From: Atherinomorus stipes
Lineage: Eukaryota; Chordata; Actinopteri; Atheriniformes; Atherinidae
Reading direction: 5' to 3'
Assembly (NCBI GenBank): GCA_023101725.1
Contig: JALJCO010010307.1
Span: 1 to 64,000, forward strand
DNA: 64,000 bases
Shown: positions 10,431 through 21,900 of the stretch, one piece after another
How the letters are laid out: every line of letters starts with the position of its first letter
Position numbering within the stretch: position 1 is the first letter of the stretch
Program-made: the position numbers and the translations under genes
Notes under the pieces: generated by a model
The model's database searches: none
Told to the model about the DNA's origin: nothing
Seen by the model: the letters and a program-made list of their open reading frames with translations, nothing else

Positions 10431-11700
10431 TCTTCCGGCTGTCAGCGAGTGCAGACGTGCTTTCCTCTGCTCTGCTCCCTTCCTCCCTGTTTTCCCTGCA
10501 ATCTTTGTCTTGTCACTCCTCTGAGCCTCTCTCTGCATTTTTCTCCTAAATCCTAAACTTCAACTATGGATCTGGACGGCGGGTCTCTCATCACAACGGA
10601 TAATATTTTTTTACCCAGAGACAAGGTGCAGGGGGCGGCATCTTGTCCGGACGGGACGGTCCCAGCAGGTCACACTAAAGACCTGTACATGTTTGGATTT
10701 ATGATAACTGGGTTCCTGCTGATTGGAGCTGTCGGGTACCTGGTTCATCGGGAAATTCTGAAGCTGACGGCAGCTGTGGGCAGGCTGCCGTCCGAGCGGT
10801 TTCTCCGAGCTACCAACACTCAGACTCAAACTTTGTGCACGTTGACTCGCGTGGATGCCCTGTGGGGCAAACTGGGGACGATGTCTGACAGCATAAAGGA
10901 TGTTGGGTTCCACCTGGAGCAGTTGGAGACTTGGATTGGGGGTAATTAACACAAATTTGGCTGATTTGGTCGCCTCTGAGACCTGCTGAAGACTTTACAG
11001 GCAGACGGAAACATGCCTCCGCCTGGACCCAAACTATCTCCTTATCTCAATCTGGTCCCCGGGAGCGGCCTTGCAGCTGCTCCTTAACTCCCAAATGTCC
11101 TTGGAGAAACTGCAGAAGTGAGGCTCTGCAACCCCCCCCCCTCCACGAGAACAGTTGGGACTCTCTGAAGGCCGTCTCTATCATCTACGGACTGTGCGTG
11201 AGCCGCTGTCTCTCGCTTACGCACACACATTTTCACAACACTGATGCGCACATCCCACTGCACTGCGAGTCCTTCTCAACTTCCTCCCACCAGAAATCGG
11301 TGGAGGATGGAGGATGCGCCCCCTTTGTGGCTGTGTCTTCTCCCTCACTGGGCTCTGGACCCCTCCTCCTCCCTACCACATGTGTCATGATGTTGTGACT
11401 GTCTGTATACGTGCTTAACTGTACTGAGGGTGTTTTTTTTTTAACCCATTATCACGTCCTCTGCAGAGGGCGGGACAGTGGTTTCTTTTTTTTTCTCCTC
11501 TCCCCACCTGTCCCAATGTATATCTTTTTCACTCTGCAAACAGGTGCGCTGCTCGTGTGGCTGCACCCTCAGTCTGCCCGGTTCTGTTTGTATTGTGTCT
11601 ACTGTCTGTGTAGTCTTGGACGGGTTGTACTGGAAAAAGAATTTCATTGCACTGGGACGCCGGTACAATGACAATAAAGTTTTTCTGATTCTGATTCTGA
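10431..11700 (+). mobile_element. LINE-tailed retroposon with a small membrane ORF
   Basis: The host LINE is interrupted after tgggaacgcc and resumes at about 11701 with ccccccagatgagctgg. The insert opens with a pyrimidine-rich stretch (ttttttctcttccgg), contains one ORF (10566-10949), and ends in caatgacaataaagtttttc followed by GATTCT repeats, the short-repeat tail typical of L2/CR1-mobilised retroposons. No reverse transcriptase is present, so it would need a partner LINE. The exact ends are uncertain by a few bases because no clear target duplication is visible. Confidence 0.6.
10566..10949 (+). CDS. 127-residue single-pass membrane protein in retroposon
   Basis: The intact frame begins MDLDGGSLITTDN in a fair start context (aactATGg). 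An N-terminal region of about 40 residues precedes the hydrophobic segment YMFGFMITGFLLIGAVGYLV (about residues 39-58), followed by a basic HREILK and a polar, possibly helical C-terminal half. Upstream sequence is pyrimidine-rich, like a 5' UTR. I do not recognise a family. The position inside a retroposon suggests an element-borne protein, comparable only loosely to LINE ORF1 proteins. Expression is unknown. Confidence 0.55.
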   Translation: MDLDGGSLITTDNIFLPRDKVQGAASCPDGTVPAGHTKDLYMFGFMITGFLLIGAVGYLVHREILKLTAAVGRLPSERFLRATNTQTQTLCTLTRVDALWGKLGTMSDSIKDVGFHLEQLETWIGGN

Positions 11701-11822
11701 TCCCCCCAGATGAGCTGGCGGCTGTGGCCGGGGGGAGGGAAGTCTGGGCTTCCCTGCTTAGGCAGCTGCCCCCGCGACCCGATCCCGGATAAGCGGAAGA
11801 AGACGGTACGGTACCAAACCAC
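11701..11822 (+). mobile_element. 3' end of the split LINE
   Basis: Continues the element of 9017-10430. Here agatgagctggcggctgtgg leads into the C-terminal VWASLLRQLPPRPDPG reading and a short tail ending near acggtacggtacc. A second copy of the same tail occurs at about 20366-20450. Confidence 0.75.
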
Positions 11823-12821
11823 CGATTCTTAATGCCTAATCCTAAAACTGGCAATTACTTATGAAATGATGGTCCTCGAATCTTATCAACTTGCCCACTT
11901 TCTCAATCCTAAACCTAACCATGAATTACTAACGCCTAATAACACCTAATAATTAGCCAATTTTTATCTCCAAAGCCCAATAGAATGGGTTAAATTACTC
12001 TTTAACTTGCAGATTATTTTGGACCGCCTTTTATCTCTCTGGTTAAGACGGTCCTTCAGCACCTTAACTTCCCTAAATCCATTAACGGGAACACTTTAAA
12101 ACCGAAACAGGGACAGAGTCAGCCAGGACTTAAAGACATCACCACATCACCAACCATTGGACACTGGATCTGCCTGGGAATTGATCACCCCGTTGAGCTT
12201 GCCACAAGGAGAGGGAGTATGGTGATGAAAAGGCCGAAACTCCCGTTATCATCCTGTGGTTCACCACTGACGAGAGATCCAGACACTGAAAACTTAACAG
12301 CAGATACTCAGTAGGGCGTGAATAACTCATATATCCACTCCCTATTGCAGCAAACTTAAATTAGACACCAAAATAGAAACAGCCAGAAATAAGCGCTACT
12401 CTCTAACTCGCATAAATGGAAACAGAAAAACTGAACAGTTAGTGAACGAGGTGAGTTGATTCTTCCAAATAGATCCAAATCGGATATTCCTGTTTTAACT
12501 CGAATTCAATTCCTCACGGACTGATCCAATCTCCAGGAAACAACAGTTTTCAACAACATCCTTAACCTGCTCTAATTTTCTTTACTCACCACTCATATCT
12601 AATCTACTCTTCTCCCATGAACCACACAGAAGGTGGAACCCAGAGTGACATGCGATGGCCTGTGCCTTGCCTTTGACTCCCTACTCAAACTGTCTCGGTT
12701 AAACTACCGATTCGGGGGGATGTCATTGAGATAGAATACCCAATCCCTACCCTAACCCTAGAGCAAAGACAATTATTTTCCTCAACAAATAAAACAAAAT
12801 AGAGAAATATAAAAGACTTAC
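11823..12821. other. No gene recognised
   Basis: Mixed AT-rich sequence with scattered taacccta-like motifs (about 11900-11960 and 12750). The short open frames are not supported. The 3' end of the minus-strand gene at 12822-17194 may extend into this stretch, but I could not find a terminal exon. Confidence 0.4.
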
Positions 12822-13859
12822 CGAAGAGTTCTGGAATCTTTTTCTTGGGCTTGTCCAGAAACTGAACTTCCTGGCTCGGCTCAACCATGGTATCCATTTT
12901 ATTCTTCTGGACCTTTTGCTGACGCACAACAACATCCTTTTGGACATTTGACCTAATCCTTTTTAGCTCATACAGCACTCGCTGGACATCCTGATCCCTC
13001 AAGCGACTCTTGTTCATGAACGAGTGCTGTATGTGTTGATAGAATAGCATTGCATTTAAGAGCATGTTTCTGATGGTGGTGGAGGCATACTTCTTTGCCA
13101 TGAGATAGGCAGGATACCTGTGGGGAATGGAGGGGGAGGAAAGGGAAGTAAGGGGAGGCTGCATTTATAGTGTGAAATCTGGACCATGAGTGTGCATTCC
13201 AGTTTTCATCTATAAAATGTGCATTTAAACTAAAAAAAAATGGAACATGCAGAAAGCAGTTATGATTTACATCTCCTTACATGCGGAGCTTGTCAATACG
13301 GGCCAAGAACCGGAGGTCATTTGCACACTCGGTCCTGCGATGCTCCTTCCCAAGCATGTACATGCACAAGACCAGGTAATGCCTGGCAGCAGTTTTGGCA
13401 TTGTCACACTCCTTCTTGCTGCGCTTGGCACCAAGCTTGTATTTTCTGAAGTCTTCGATGACTTTTTCTGGGGAGTGAATTAAAATATTACTGGAAAATT
13501 AGAGAAAAACAATTAACCAGAACATGCATTTACTAAGACGGTATACCCACCATAGAAATATGAGCCATTGGATGTCTTCACTGGGACACCCTTGTTTATA
13601 GACTTCAAAAAGCTTCCCTCAGAGCTTGCAGAATTGGATTGATTTTCACCAGGCATTTTTGAGGGGGTTGTTGTGGGTGAACTTGACCTAACTGGGCTTT
13701 CTGCTAAAGGATGCAGTCTGGCACTGGATGGGCTCTGGAGGTGCATCTGGGGAGAAACTTGAGTCTGGGAGGCTTGAAGGTCTACCATGGATGACCAGGT
13801 GATCCCACTCTGGGGAGTCTGCAGCTGCAAGGGGCTCTCTGGCTGACATCTCCATGGGG

Positions 13860-14720
13860 AAGGGGCTGCACATTCCATTTTGTTGGGGGTGAGAGATCCA
13901 GATGAAATGCTAGCAAGAGGTGGTGGTCTGGTCTTGAATGAGGTGGAGGTACTCTGTGCAAAGGAAAGATGAATCAACCTTGGAGGACTCTGCTGCTCCA
14001 TTGGGGTGGGGGCTGGACATTGGATTTGGTTGGGGGTGACTGATCCAGGTGACTTGCTAGTCAGAGGTGGTGGGCTGGTGCAGGATGAGGTGGAGGCCCT
14101 CTTTCTGATACAAAGATCAACCAACCTCAGGGGAGTTTGCAGCTCCATTGGGGTGGAGGCTGGACATTGGATATGGTTGGGGGTGACTGATCCAGGTGGC
14201 TTTCTCGTCAGAGGTGGGGATCTGGTGCTGGAAGAGGTGAGGGTACTTTGTGCAATAGAAAGATGAATCAACCTTGGGGGACTCTGCAGCTCCATCGGGG
14301 TGGGGGCTGCACATTGGATTTTTTGGGGGGTGACTAATCCAGGTGACCTGCTAGTCAGAGGTGGTGGGCTGGTGCTGGAAGAGGTGGAGGCTCTCTTTGC
14401 AATACAAAGATCAACCAACCTTGGAGGAGTCTGCATCTCCAACGGGGTGGGGGCTGCATACTGCATTTTTGGGGGGGTGGCTGATCCAGTCGACATGCTA
14501 GTCAGGGGTTGTGGTCTGATGCTGGAAGAGGTGGGGATACTCTGCAATTGAAAGATGAATTGACCCAGGGGGGCTCTGCAGCTCCATTGGGGTGGGTGGT
14601 GCACACTGGATTTGGTTGGGGGTGACTGGTCCAGGTGACTTGCTAGTCAGAGGTGGTGGTCTGGTGCAGGAAGAACTGGTGGGTCTCTTTTCAAGACAAA
14701 GATCGATCAACTTTGGGGGG
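13860..14720 (-). repeat. Coding ~147-bp repeat alternating in pairs
   Basis: About six copies of a 49-codon unit lie inside the Pro/Ser-rich exon. Starts of ccattggggtggg recur near 13999, 14147, 14295, 14441 and 14585. Two unit types alternate, one with RLVDLCIAKRAST and one with RLIHLSIAQST, so the true period is about 294 bp. Each unit also carries PPPLTSKSPGSVTPNQIQC-like sequence. The order is conserved across the array. Confidence 0.75.
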
Positions 14721-16261
14721 TCCTCAACTCCTGGAGGAACTGCTCTGCAGGAGGACCACTCACAAGCACCAACGTTGGTGGCGTCTGCAGCTCTTGGGGG
14801 CTCTCTATTGCAGATGATTGCTGCTGTTGCAGTGTCTGCTGCAGCATCATCTGTGCTATTGTCTTTTCCAGACTCTCCAATCTGCTGACTAAATTGGTGT
14901 GGAGGGCCTTGGAGTGTTAGGTACATTGACAGGATGAAAACCCAGAGGAGGAAGTAGAGGGGGCTGGAGAGCTGGCCTGCCGCATGGGCTGGCCAGGGAG
15001 AAGCGACCCTGAAAGAGAGCCTGGGGAATGGATAGAAGAGGTCAGGGGAGGGCACAAACATTTTAAAATCTTCAGACACACACACTCACCAACGTCAACA
15101 TCCAATGGAGGGGGACAAGCCTTCCCAGGGGTGGAAGCTACCTGTCTTTGGCCAGTGTCACCAGGTTCATCTGCTTGAGTGGTCAAAGCCTCTTGGGGGT
15201 TGTCAGCAATGTCAGGGCCATCATAATCAAACTCATCATTGCTGAAGTCTCCCAGAGATAAGACCATGGGCTGTCTTGGCACAGACATCCTCAGGTTCCT
15301 GAACTCATCCTCAATTGCATTGCGCTTTGCCTTGGTGAGGAAGGGCTCCTTGTCCTCTCTCCTGTACAATTTGTGTACATCATTAAGATATTTGTCCAGT
15401 CGGGAAAAACATCTGACTGTCACAAATGGGGCATGACAGACTTATTGTGGTCCTGCAAAAGAAGTGTGGCGACACCATGTGGTCAGATGACCCAATCCGG
15501 TTAGACACCCCAATGGTGACAATAAACCACCACTCATCTAGCATTTCCCCACTTTATGAGAAGAGAAAACTCTTCCTTGTTTGGCACCGTGTGGCCCACA
15601 CAAAGGTGCTGCTTCAAATTGACGTAACTTCTGTAGCAAAGCCCACAATTTTTTTCTGGCAAAAAAACAGAGCAAGTTAATTAGTGAGTCACACTTACTG
15701 ACCATCAGGCAGGCAGGTAGGATGGAGGAGCTGAGCACTCACCATCTTTGATCCCTTCCCTGGGCACACACATGCAAAAAAGGGAAGGAAAAAGAAAGGG
15801 AAAATATTAATACCTCTTACATTTTAATTAAACTATTATTCATTTATCTAACATTTCCACTTCCATAAAAACAGAAAAAAAATACATTAAAATGAGAAAA
15901 CTGTACCATAGTTGTTGATATTTGATATATATTTTTAGTCAAATTGTTTGCTATAATCACATCAAATTTAGTCACATCTGATGTAGATATGCCTAAATTT
16001 CGATTTTTCATTTTCTCAGCAAGCATTGATCAGTCTGAAACTTAATTGAAAATAATAAATCTAATATTAAATGAATAAAAAAATTCTGGTGATAATAAAA
16101 TTAAAATGGAAGCATTCCAAAAATTAATCTAAATAGCTGGCAGTTAGTGGCTAATTCCAAGTTTTGATCTAAATACATAGAGCTCCACCAATTTAGCATG
16201 CTAACTAGCATGCTAACTCGTTAAATAGCTCAGCAACCTATTCGCCATGTTCGCAAACTAT

Positions 16262-17030
16262 GGCCCAATCCCAAACCGCCCCCTACACACTACCCCTTAA
16301 CTATCGAGTGTCACTCCCAATGAAGTCACACTTGCAGCTGTAGAGTGCGCCTTGATTGCAGGTGGAGAGTGTTAATGAGAACGAAACGCCCTCTTCCCTC
16401 CACTGGAAAAGGAGAGCAGTCATGCCGTGGCAACCAAAAAGGGGGCAAATAAATCTGTGTGGAAAAACTAACTCATTCATTTGTGAAGAACAATGTTTTA
16501 TTTTCAATAAATAATAATAATCATGATCCTAAACAATTAAATAAATAATTATTATTATCAGTACGAATTATCATTTATCATTGTCATCATATTAATATCC
16601 CATTATTATTATCATTATTAGTAGTATTATACCAATTAGAGAACTAATTCTCTTTTCTGCTCAAACATTCCCTTCCATGAGCACCAGTGGTTTGAAGGAT
16701 ACCTGTGCACCTGTCATCGCTTTTTTTTTTTTTACCCCATAAAATAACTCCATTCATGTTTTTTCTGTCAGTATTGACAAACATGCATGACACGTGCGGA
16801 ACTCGTGCAGGACATGACTGTTTCCTCCTCCATTTAGCCATTGCACCCGCTGCAAAATTCAGGCAAGTCTGCACTGATGCAGACTCGTTGATTAAGGGCT
16901 GAACAGTCCACTCGCTCCCCACCCTACACGGTTTGGGACAGCCCTTAATATGGCGGAGCCTCCGCGGGAATGCGCAAACGGAGGGGTAGTGTGTAGGGGT
17001 AGTGTTTAGGGGCCGGTTTTGGATTAGGCC
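16262..17030. mobile_element. Short TIR element in intron of minus-strand gene
   Basis: The left end ggcccaatcccaaaccgcc and the complement of the right end ggcctaatccaaaaccggc form an inverted repeat. It continues into the cccctacacactacccct motif on both sides. A 3-bp direct repeat TAT (16259-16261 and 17031-17033) flanks it, consistent with a PIF/Harbinger-like duplication. No transposase is present. Confidence 0.65.
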
Positions 17031-17194
17031 TATATCTTCCAGAACTTGCATGCTAATTAGCATGCTAGCTAGTTAGCATGCGGTGGCTATATGTGAAAAA
17101 AAAAAAAGTTTTGAAAACTTACCTTTGTCAACTTTTCCACCACACTGCCTTCTGATTTTGGCCTCCGTGCCTCCAAGCGAGAATATTTGAACAT

Positions 17195-17700
17195 CCAGTC
17201 TGCCGATTCACTTTCTCTGTTCCGCTAAGTCCACTCTCCGTCCAAAGCTCTGCCATGTGCTCACAGCATGTGTGCAAAATGGTCTTGAGAGAAACTATCT
17301 TGCTCTTAGGCAAATACCTGGCTGTCCTTAATTATTATTGATTTTGGATTGACACCTAGTGGCCAGGAGTTTCAATTACACCTGAAAAGACTTAAGTGGA
17401 AGCATGAAACTGGAGGTTCAATTGAGATGAAACAGTGCACTTTTCCTGGGCATAGAAATGACAGCTCACTCCAGAAAACAACCAGGGGTCACATTTTATT
17501 TATTTATAGTGTTTATTTCATTAATTTTCCAGGAAAGTCCCATAAAGACCAATATTTAAAAAAAATGAAAATAAATGACAATCTGGAACATATCCATTTT
17601 TTAAAATCTACTGACAAGGGCAAATCCAGTTGAAGGTCCTTTTTTCCTGGATTTTTCATACAGACAGGTGTGCTTCAAACTGGGCATGGGACATGCAAAG
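17195..17700. other. No gene recognised
   Basis: Sequence upstream of the minus-strand gene start. It would include a promoter if the gene is real, but no clear TATA or other element stands out. Confidence 0.35.
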
Positions 17701-17723
17701 AGGGCGTTCTCTTCCAGAACATT

Positions 17724-17990
17724 TTATCCTAGGATGAGGGCTGCTCTGTGTATAGAAGCTGCAGAAAGAAGGTTCTCCTCCTGCATGTATTATCTGAGGA
17801 ATAGAGCTCTTCGATGCAGATGAGAGGTCCAGAGAGGATGCTCTCCTCCTGGGTATTTATTCCCAGGATGAGGGCTCCTCTCTGTGTATGGAAGCTGCAG
17901 AAAGAAGGTTCTCCTCCTGCATGAATCATCTGAGGAATAGAGATCTTCCATGCAGATGAGAGGTCCAGAGAGGAGGCTCTCCCCCTGCAG
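17724..17990. repeat. Tandem duplication, ~136-bp period
   Basis: Two copies of a unit contain gaagctgcagaaagaaggtt and tctgaggaatagag, beginning near 17754 and 17890. They lead into the inverted satellite that follows. Confidence 0.7.
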
Positions 17991-17999
17991 GTTTCCTCC

Positions 18000-19450
18000 C
18001 AGCATTATAGCTCTTCCAAGCCCTTGAGAATGTTCAGGAGGATACCCAGGGACTTCCAGGTGTTCCTGAAGGTCTATATGCAAGGAGAGGGCATTGTCTC
18101 TGGGTAAAATTCTCCAGGAGGATCCTAAGGGACCTCCTAAGGGACTTCCAGGTTGTCCTGGAAGTCTCCATGCCTGTGGAGAGTGCAGTTTTCCTGGGTA
18201 AAAAAAAAACTCCAGAGGGATCCCCAGGGATTTCCAGGTGGTCCAGGAGGTCTGCATGTCCTTGGAGAGTGCAAAGCCCCTGGGTAAAAACCTTCAAGAG
18301 GATCCCCAGGGACTTTGATGTAGTCCTGGAGGTCAGCATTCTCATGGAAAGTGTCTTTTTCCTGGGTGAAAACCTCCAGGAATATCGCCATTGATCAAAC
18401 TGTTGACTTAACCCAGAGATGGCTCTCCTTTCCTGGCTAAAATTAAGTATTTGCTCCCTGGAGTTCCAGGGACCTCCAGGAGGACCACAGGCATGGAGAC
18501 CTGCACGTCCCCATGCCCATGGAGACTACATTTCTACTGTGTATAGAGCACCAGGAGGAGCCCCAAGGACTTCCAGGTGTTCCTGGAGGTCTGCATGACA
18601 GTGGTTTCTACAGGGACACACAGACCTCCAGGACCACCTGGAGGTTCTGGAGATCTTCCCGGGGGTTTTTACACAGGGACAGTACACTCTCCACGGGCAA
18701 GGCGACCTTCAGCTCCACCCAATGGTCCCTGGGGATCCTCCTGGAGGTTTTTACCCAGGACAATGGCACTCTGCACAGTCATGGAGACCTCCAGGACCAC
18801 CTGTAAGTCCCTGGGGATCCTCCTGGAGGTATTTACCCAGGAAAACTGCATTCCCCACAAGCATGGAGACCTCCAGGTCCCCCTATTGGTCTCTGGGGAT
18901 CCTCCTGTGGGAATTTCCCCTGGGACAGTGCACTCTCCAAGGACATGCAGACCTCCAGGATCACCTGGAAGTCCTGTGACAAAAACCCCAAAAAAGGTTC
19001 CTTATGCAGGGTAGCTATAGAACCGAGACACCCCAAAACCTTCTCCATATACTTCATTGTGGACCACATTTGGTGGTTTTTTCTGTCCTGGAGGTCCCTG
19101 GAGCTCCAGGGAGCAAACACTTAATTTTAGCCAGGAATGGTGAGCCATCTCTGGGTAAAGTCAAGAGTCAGATCCCTGGAGGTCCTCCTGGAGGTTTTTG
19201 CCCAGGAACAGTGCACTCTCCGTGGGAATGTCAAATTCCAGGACCACCTGAAAGTCCCTTGGGTTCCTCCTGGAGGTTTTTACCCAGGGACAGCGCGCTC
19301 TGCACGCAGGTGAAGACCTCCAGTTCCACCCAATGGTCCCTGGGGATCCTTCTGGATGTTTTTACCCAGGAAAACTGCACTCTGCACAGGCATGGAGACC
19401 TCTAGGACCACACGGAAGTCCCTGGGGATCCGCCTGGAGGATTTTCGGTC
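18000..19450. repeat. ~90-bp satellite in two opposite orientations
   Basis: Units carrying cctggaggtttttacccagg, a cactctcc block, catggagacctccagga and gtccctggggatcctcc repeat tandemly. From about 18000 to 18390 they lie in reverse orientation, and from about 18560 to 19450 in forward orientation. A distinct segment at about 18400-18490 (cctggctaaaattaag, then the gtttgctccctgg block) is matched in reverse complement at about 19085-19165, confirming an inverted arrangement. Open frames across it are incidental. Confidence 0.75.
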
Positions 19451-19454
19451 AAAT

Positions 19455-20365
19455 CACCACAGCCTCAAAAATTTCATTCCATATTTTGATCTACCAAAAA
19501 TAAATGGCACCTCACTCCACATTTTGATCTACAAAAAATTTTACAGACAACACTGTCCCCTAGTGGCCGATTTCTTAGATGAGAATCTGGAAGTCAAATA
19601 GATCAAAAAATGGAGGGTCACCCGCTTTCTCGTCTATCCCATATTATCCGTCCAAATGGCTCCTAACCCCAACCCCTAACCCTTCCTGCATGTATGACCA
19701 TTATTTTCCTCCTCCATCTCTGGACAAATTCCTAATCCACCCTCCAAGTTCATTCTACAGAAATGGGACAATAACCATCTTATACGGCTTCTCGGGCTCT
19801 TCGCAAAGATGCCTCTCTTTTATCTGTGTGACATTCCTGCACTTATATAAATCAGATAACGAGCTTAACGAGGTAAACGCAAACAATGTTGTGGCCATAA
19901 CGTCGCGGGGGAACATCGTAGAGTGACGTAACTTGGGTCGTTTTGACCGTCTCCGCAAGATCTCCATGACTGTACCAAACTCCCCAGGGAAACTGTACTG
20001 CTCCCCAGGCGCTTTAAATAGCCGTCCATTGCACCAGGATGGTTCAGGTGTCGTTGTGCTTGGCTAGACGAGACCTTTCCAACGAGCCCAGCCATGCCCC
20101 CGCAGCCCTTGAAATGGCCGAAATAGCAAAGCAGAACGAAGAGCTACAAATGGGGGTAGGGGACAGAGCCCCTACATACATTTTGAGCTGAAAAATCAAG
20201 AAATCAATTAAGAAAACTGCACATCCCAGTCATATGATTTTTGGATATGTTTGACAGCTGCCCACACACTCTCCGATGCTATCTCGCACTCCCCAATTGG
20301 ATATTGCGTTGCGGAGACACAAAAAGTGCTATTTCTAAATGTCTACCTGAAACCATTTCTTGAAG
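19455..20365. other. No gene recognised
   Basis: Unique-looking sequence with one short taacccc motif near 19670. No conserved protein or RNA feature was seen. Confidence 0.35.
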
Positions 20366-20450
20366 TGGTTGAGGGAAGTCTGGGCTTCCCTACTTAGGCA
20401 GCTGCCCCCATGACCCGATTCCGAGATAAGTGGAAGAAGATGGTACGGTA
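20366..20450 (+). mobile_element. RTE/Rex-like LINE 3' tail fragment
   Basis: Contains ggaagtctgggcttccctac, cagctgcccc and ggaagaagatggtacggta, matching the LINE tail at 11739-11815 with a few substitutions. Only the last 85 bases of the element are present. Confidence 0.75.
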
Positions 20451-20459
20451 CAAAAATTC

Positions 20460-21364
20460 AAAGTTTAATAGTTATTTTGCGATCTGCGATCCCCACAGGA
20501 TGAGTGTTGAATTGCAGCCTAAAGTTGGAGGACCATTCTGGAATGGTCTCACTACCATTCCTGAATGGTATTCCTTTAATACAAAAATTTCGGGAGTTAT
20601 GGACTCATTCCAAATTTGTATTGCCCACCATTCACCAACTCCTGACCCTTTAAGGAAGTTTTTCCTTAAATTAACACATATATTGGATCTGATCAATTCA
20701 TCTCTACTGACAAGATATGTAATTCAGTCCTTTAAGACTGCAATAAAAAAAACTCGACTTAAAAAACCTACACTTGATTCAGAAGAATATTACAGACTGA
20801 TATCCAACCTCCCCTTTATGTCTAAAATTCTTGAGAAAAAAAGTTTCAGCTCAACTTTGTGCCCATCTGAGCAGAAATAATCTATATGAAAAGTTTCAGT
20901 CTGGTTTTAGAGCTCATCATAGCACAGAGACGGCACTGGTGAAGGTTACTAATGATCTTCTCGTGGGCTCAGATAAAGGAGATCTGTCTCGACTTGTCCT
21001 GTTAGATCTCAGTGCTGCCTTCCACACCATTGATCACAAGATTCTACTGAGACTTGAACATGTTATTGGAATTAGAGGAACTGCATTAGACCGCTTAAAG
21101 TCATTTGATAGATTTCAGTTTGTTAATGTCAACGAGTCTTCATCACACACCAGAGTAACTCATGGAGTTCCCCAGGGTTCTGTGCTCAGACCAATACGAT
21201 TCACATTGTACACGCTTCCTTTAGCTAATATCATCAGACGACATGGCATAAATTTTCATTGCTATGCAGATGACATTCAGATATACTTATCTATGAGGCC
21301 TGTTGAAACAAGTTTGTTTGCAAAAAATATCCAGTCATTGTGGTGGATTTCTCAATCCATATAG
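20460..21364 (+). mobile_element. L2-like LINE reverse transcriptase fragment
   Basis: The reading includes YYRLISNLPFMSKILEK, YEKFQSGFRAHHSTETALVK, LVLLDLSAAFHTIDHKILL, THGVPQGSVLRPIRFTLY and INFHCYADDIQIYLSM, the ordered RT blocks of fish L2/CR1 LINEs with the YADD catalytic box. A frameshift near 20840 splits it, and the RT palm ends at about 21300. Endonuclease and 3' tail are missing. Confidence 0.8.
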
Positions 21365-21900
21365 ACTACAATATTAACTGTCACTGTCACTTATAAGTCA
21401 GAGTAAGAGATGGGCAGAAGCAGGTGGTGGTGTTTACCAGAGTCAGAAGGGCTTAAGATAATATTATTATAGCCATGACATTTAAATCTGATATGGGCAA
21501 TGGTGTGTCTATGTTTAATTTAGCGTCATACTGTATATGGTTTGATCTAATCAGGCCTTTGTCTCAAGGGATATCAGTGCACTATAAAGATTGACGTCGA
21601 ACGTAAAAAGGGGTCTTCTACCTCTGTCTAGGATGAACTCTGTCACTCTGTATTGATAATAAATCCTGAGGTGTTGACCTTCTATCACCAGACCCTACTA
21701 AGCCTTTCTCGTCCTTTTCTTGGGAAAACATTTTATCCACAACATCATTTGATGGTTACATACAACCTTCAATCTTAATATAGGATTTTATAACGCTGTC
21801 CTTAAACATATTTTGAAATGAGTTAATGTTGAACAGTCTTAATTCTTGTTCCAATTTATTCCACACAGTAACTCCAACAACAGAAATATAATGTTGCTTT
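21365..21900. other. No gene recognised
   Basis: AT-rich spacer between two LINE fragments on opposite strands. No motif identified. Confidence 0.35.

Larger units (their letters stand above)
12822..17194 (-). pseudogene. Unrecognised multi-exon gene, decayed
   Basis: Minus-strand exons with GT-AG borders were pieced together. Exon 1 (17194-17123) begins MFKYSRLEARRPKSEG. A Cys/His exon (about 15655-15536) contains CGLCYRSYVNLKQHLCVGH. A second (15452-15090) contains CPICDS, RLDKYLNDVH and an acidic stretch. A large Pro/Ser-rich repeat exon covers about 15021-13551, and helical exons lie at 13467-13281 and 13117-12822. The last two join in frame as RIDKLRMYPAYLMAKKYAST, with an Arg/Lys-rich end. 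Decay is visible: a one-base T-run frameshift near 15410, a stop near 14930 and a shift near 14715. The helical part faintly resembles the core-binding domain of tyrosine recombinases, but this is weak. Function is not assigned. Confidence 0.5.

Noticed and set aside
17790..19405. Multiple 80-150-residue frames in the inverted satellite
   Set aside because: They appear on both strands and in several frames, following satellite periodicity, with no conserved domain.
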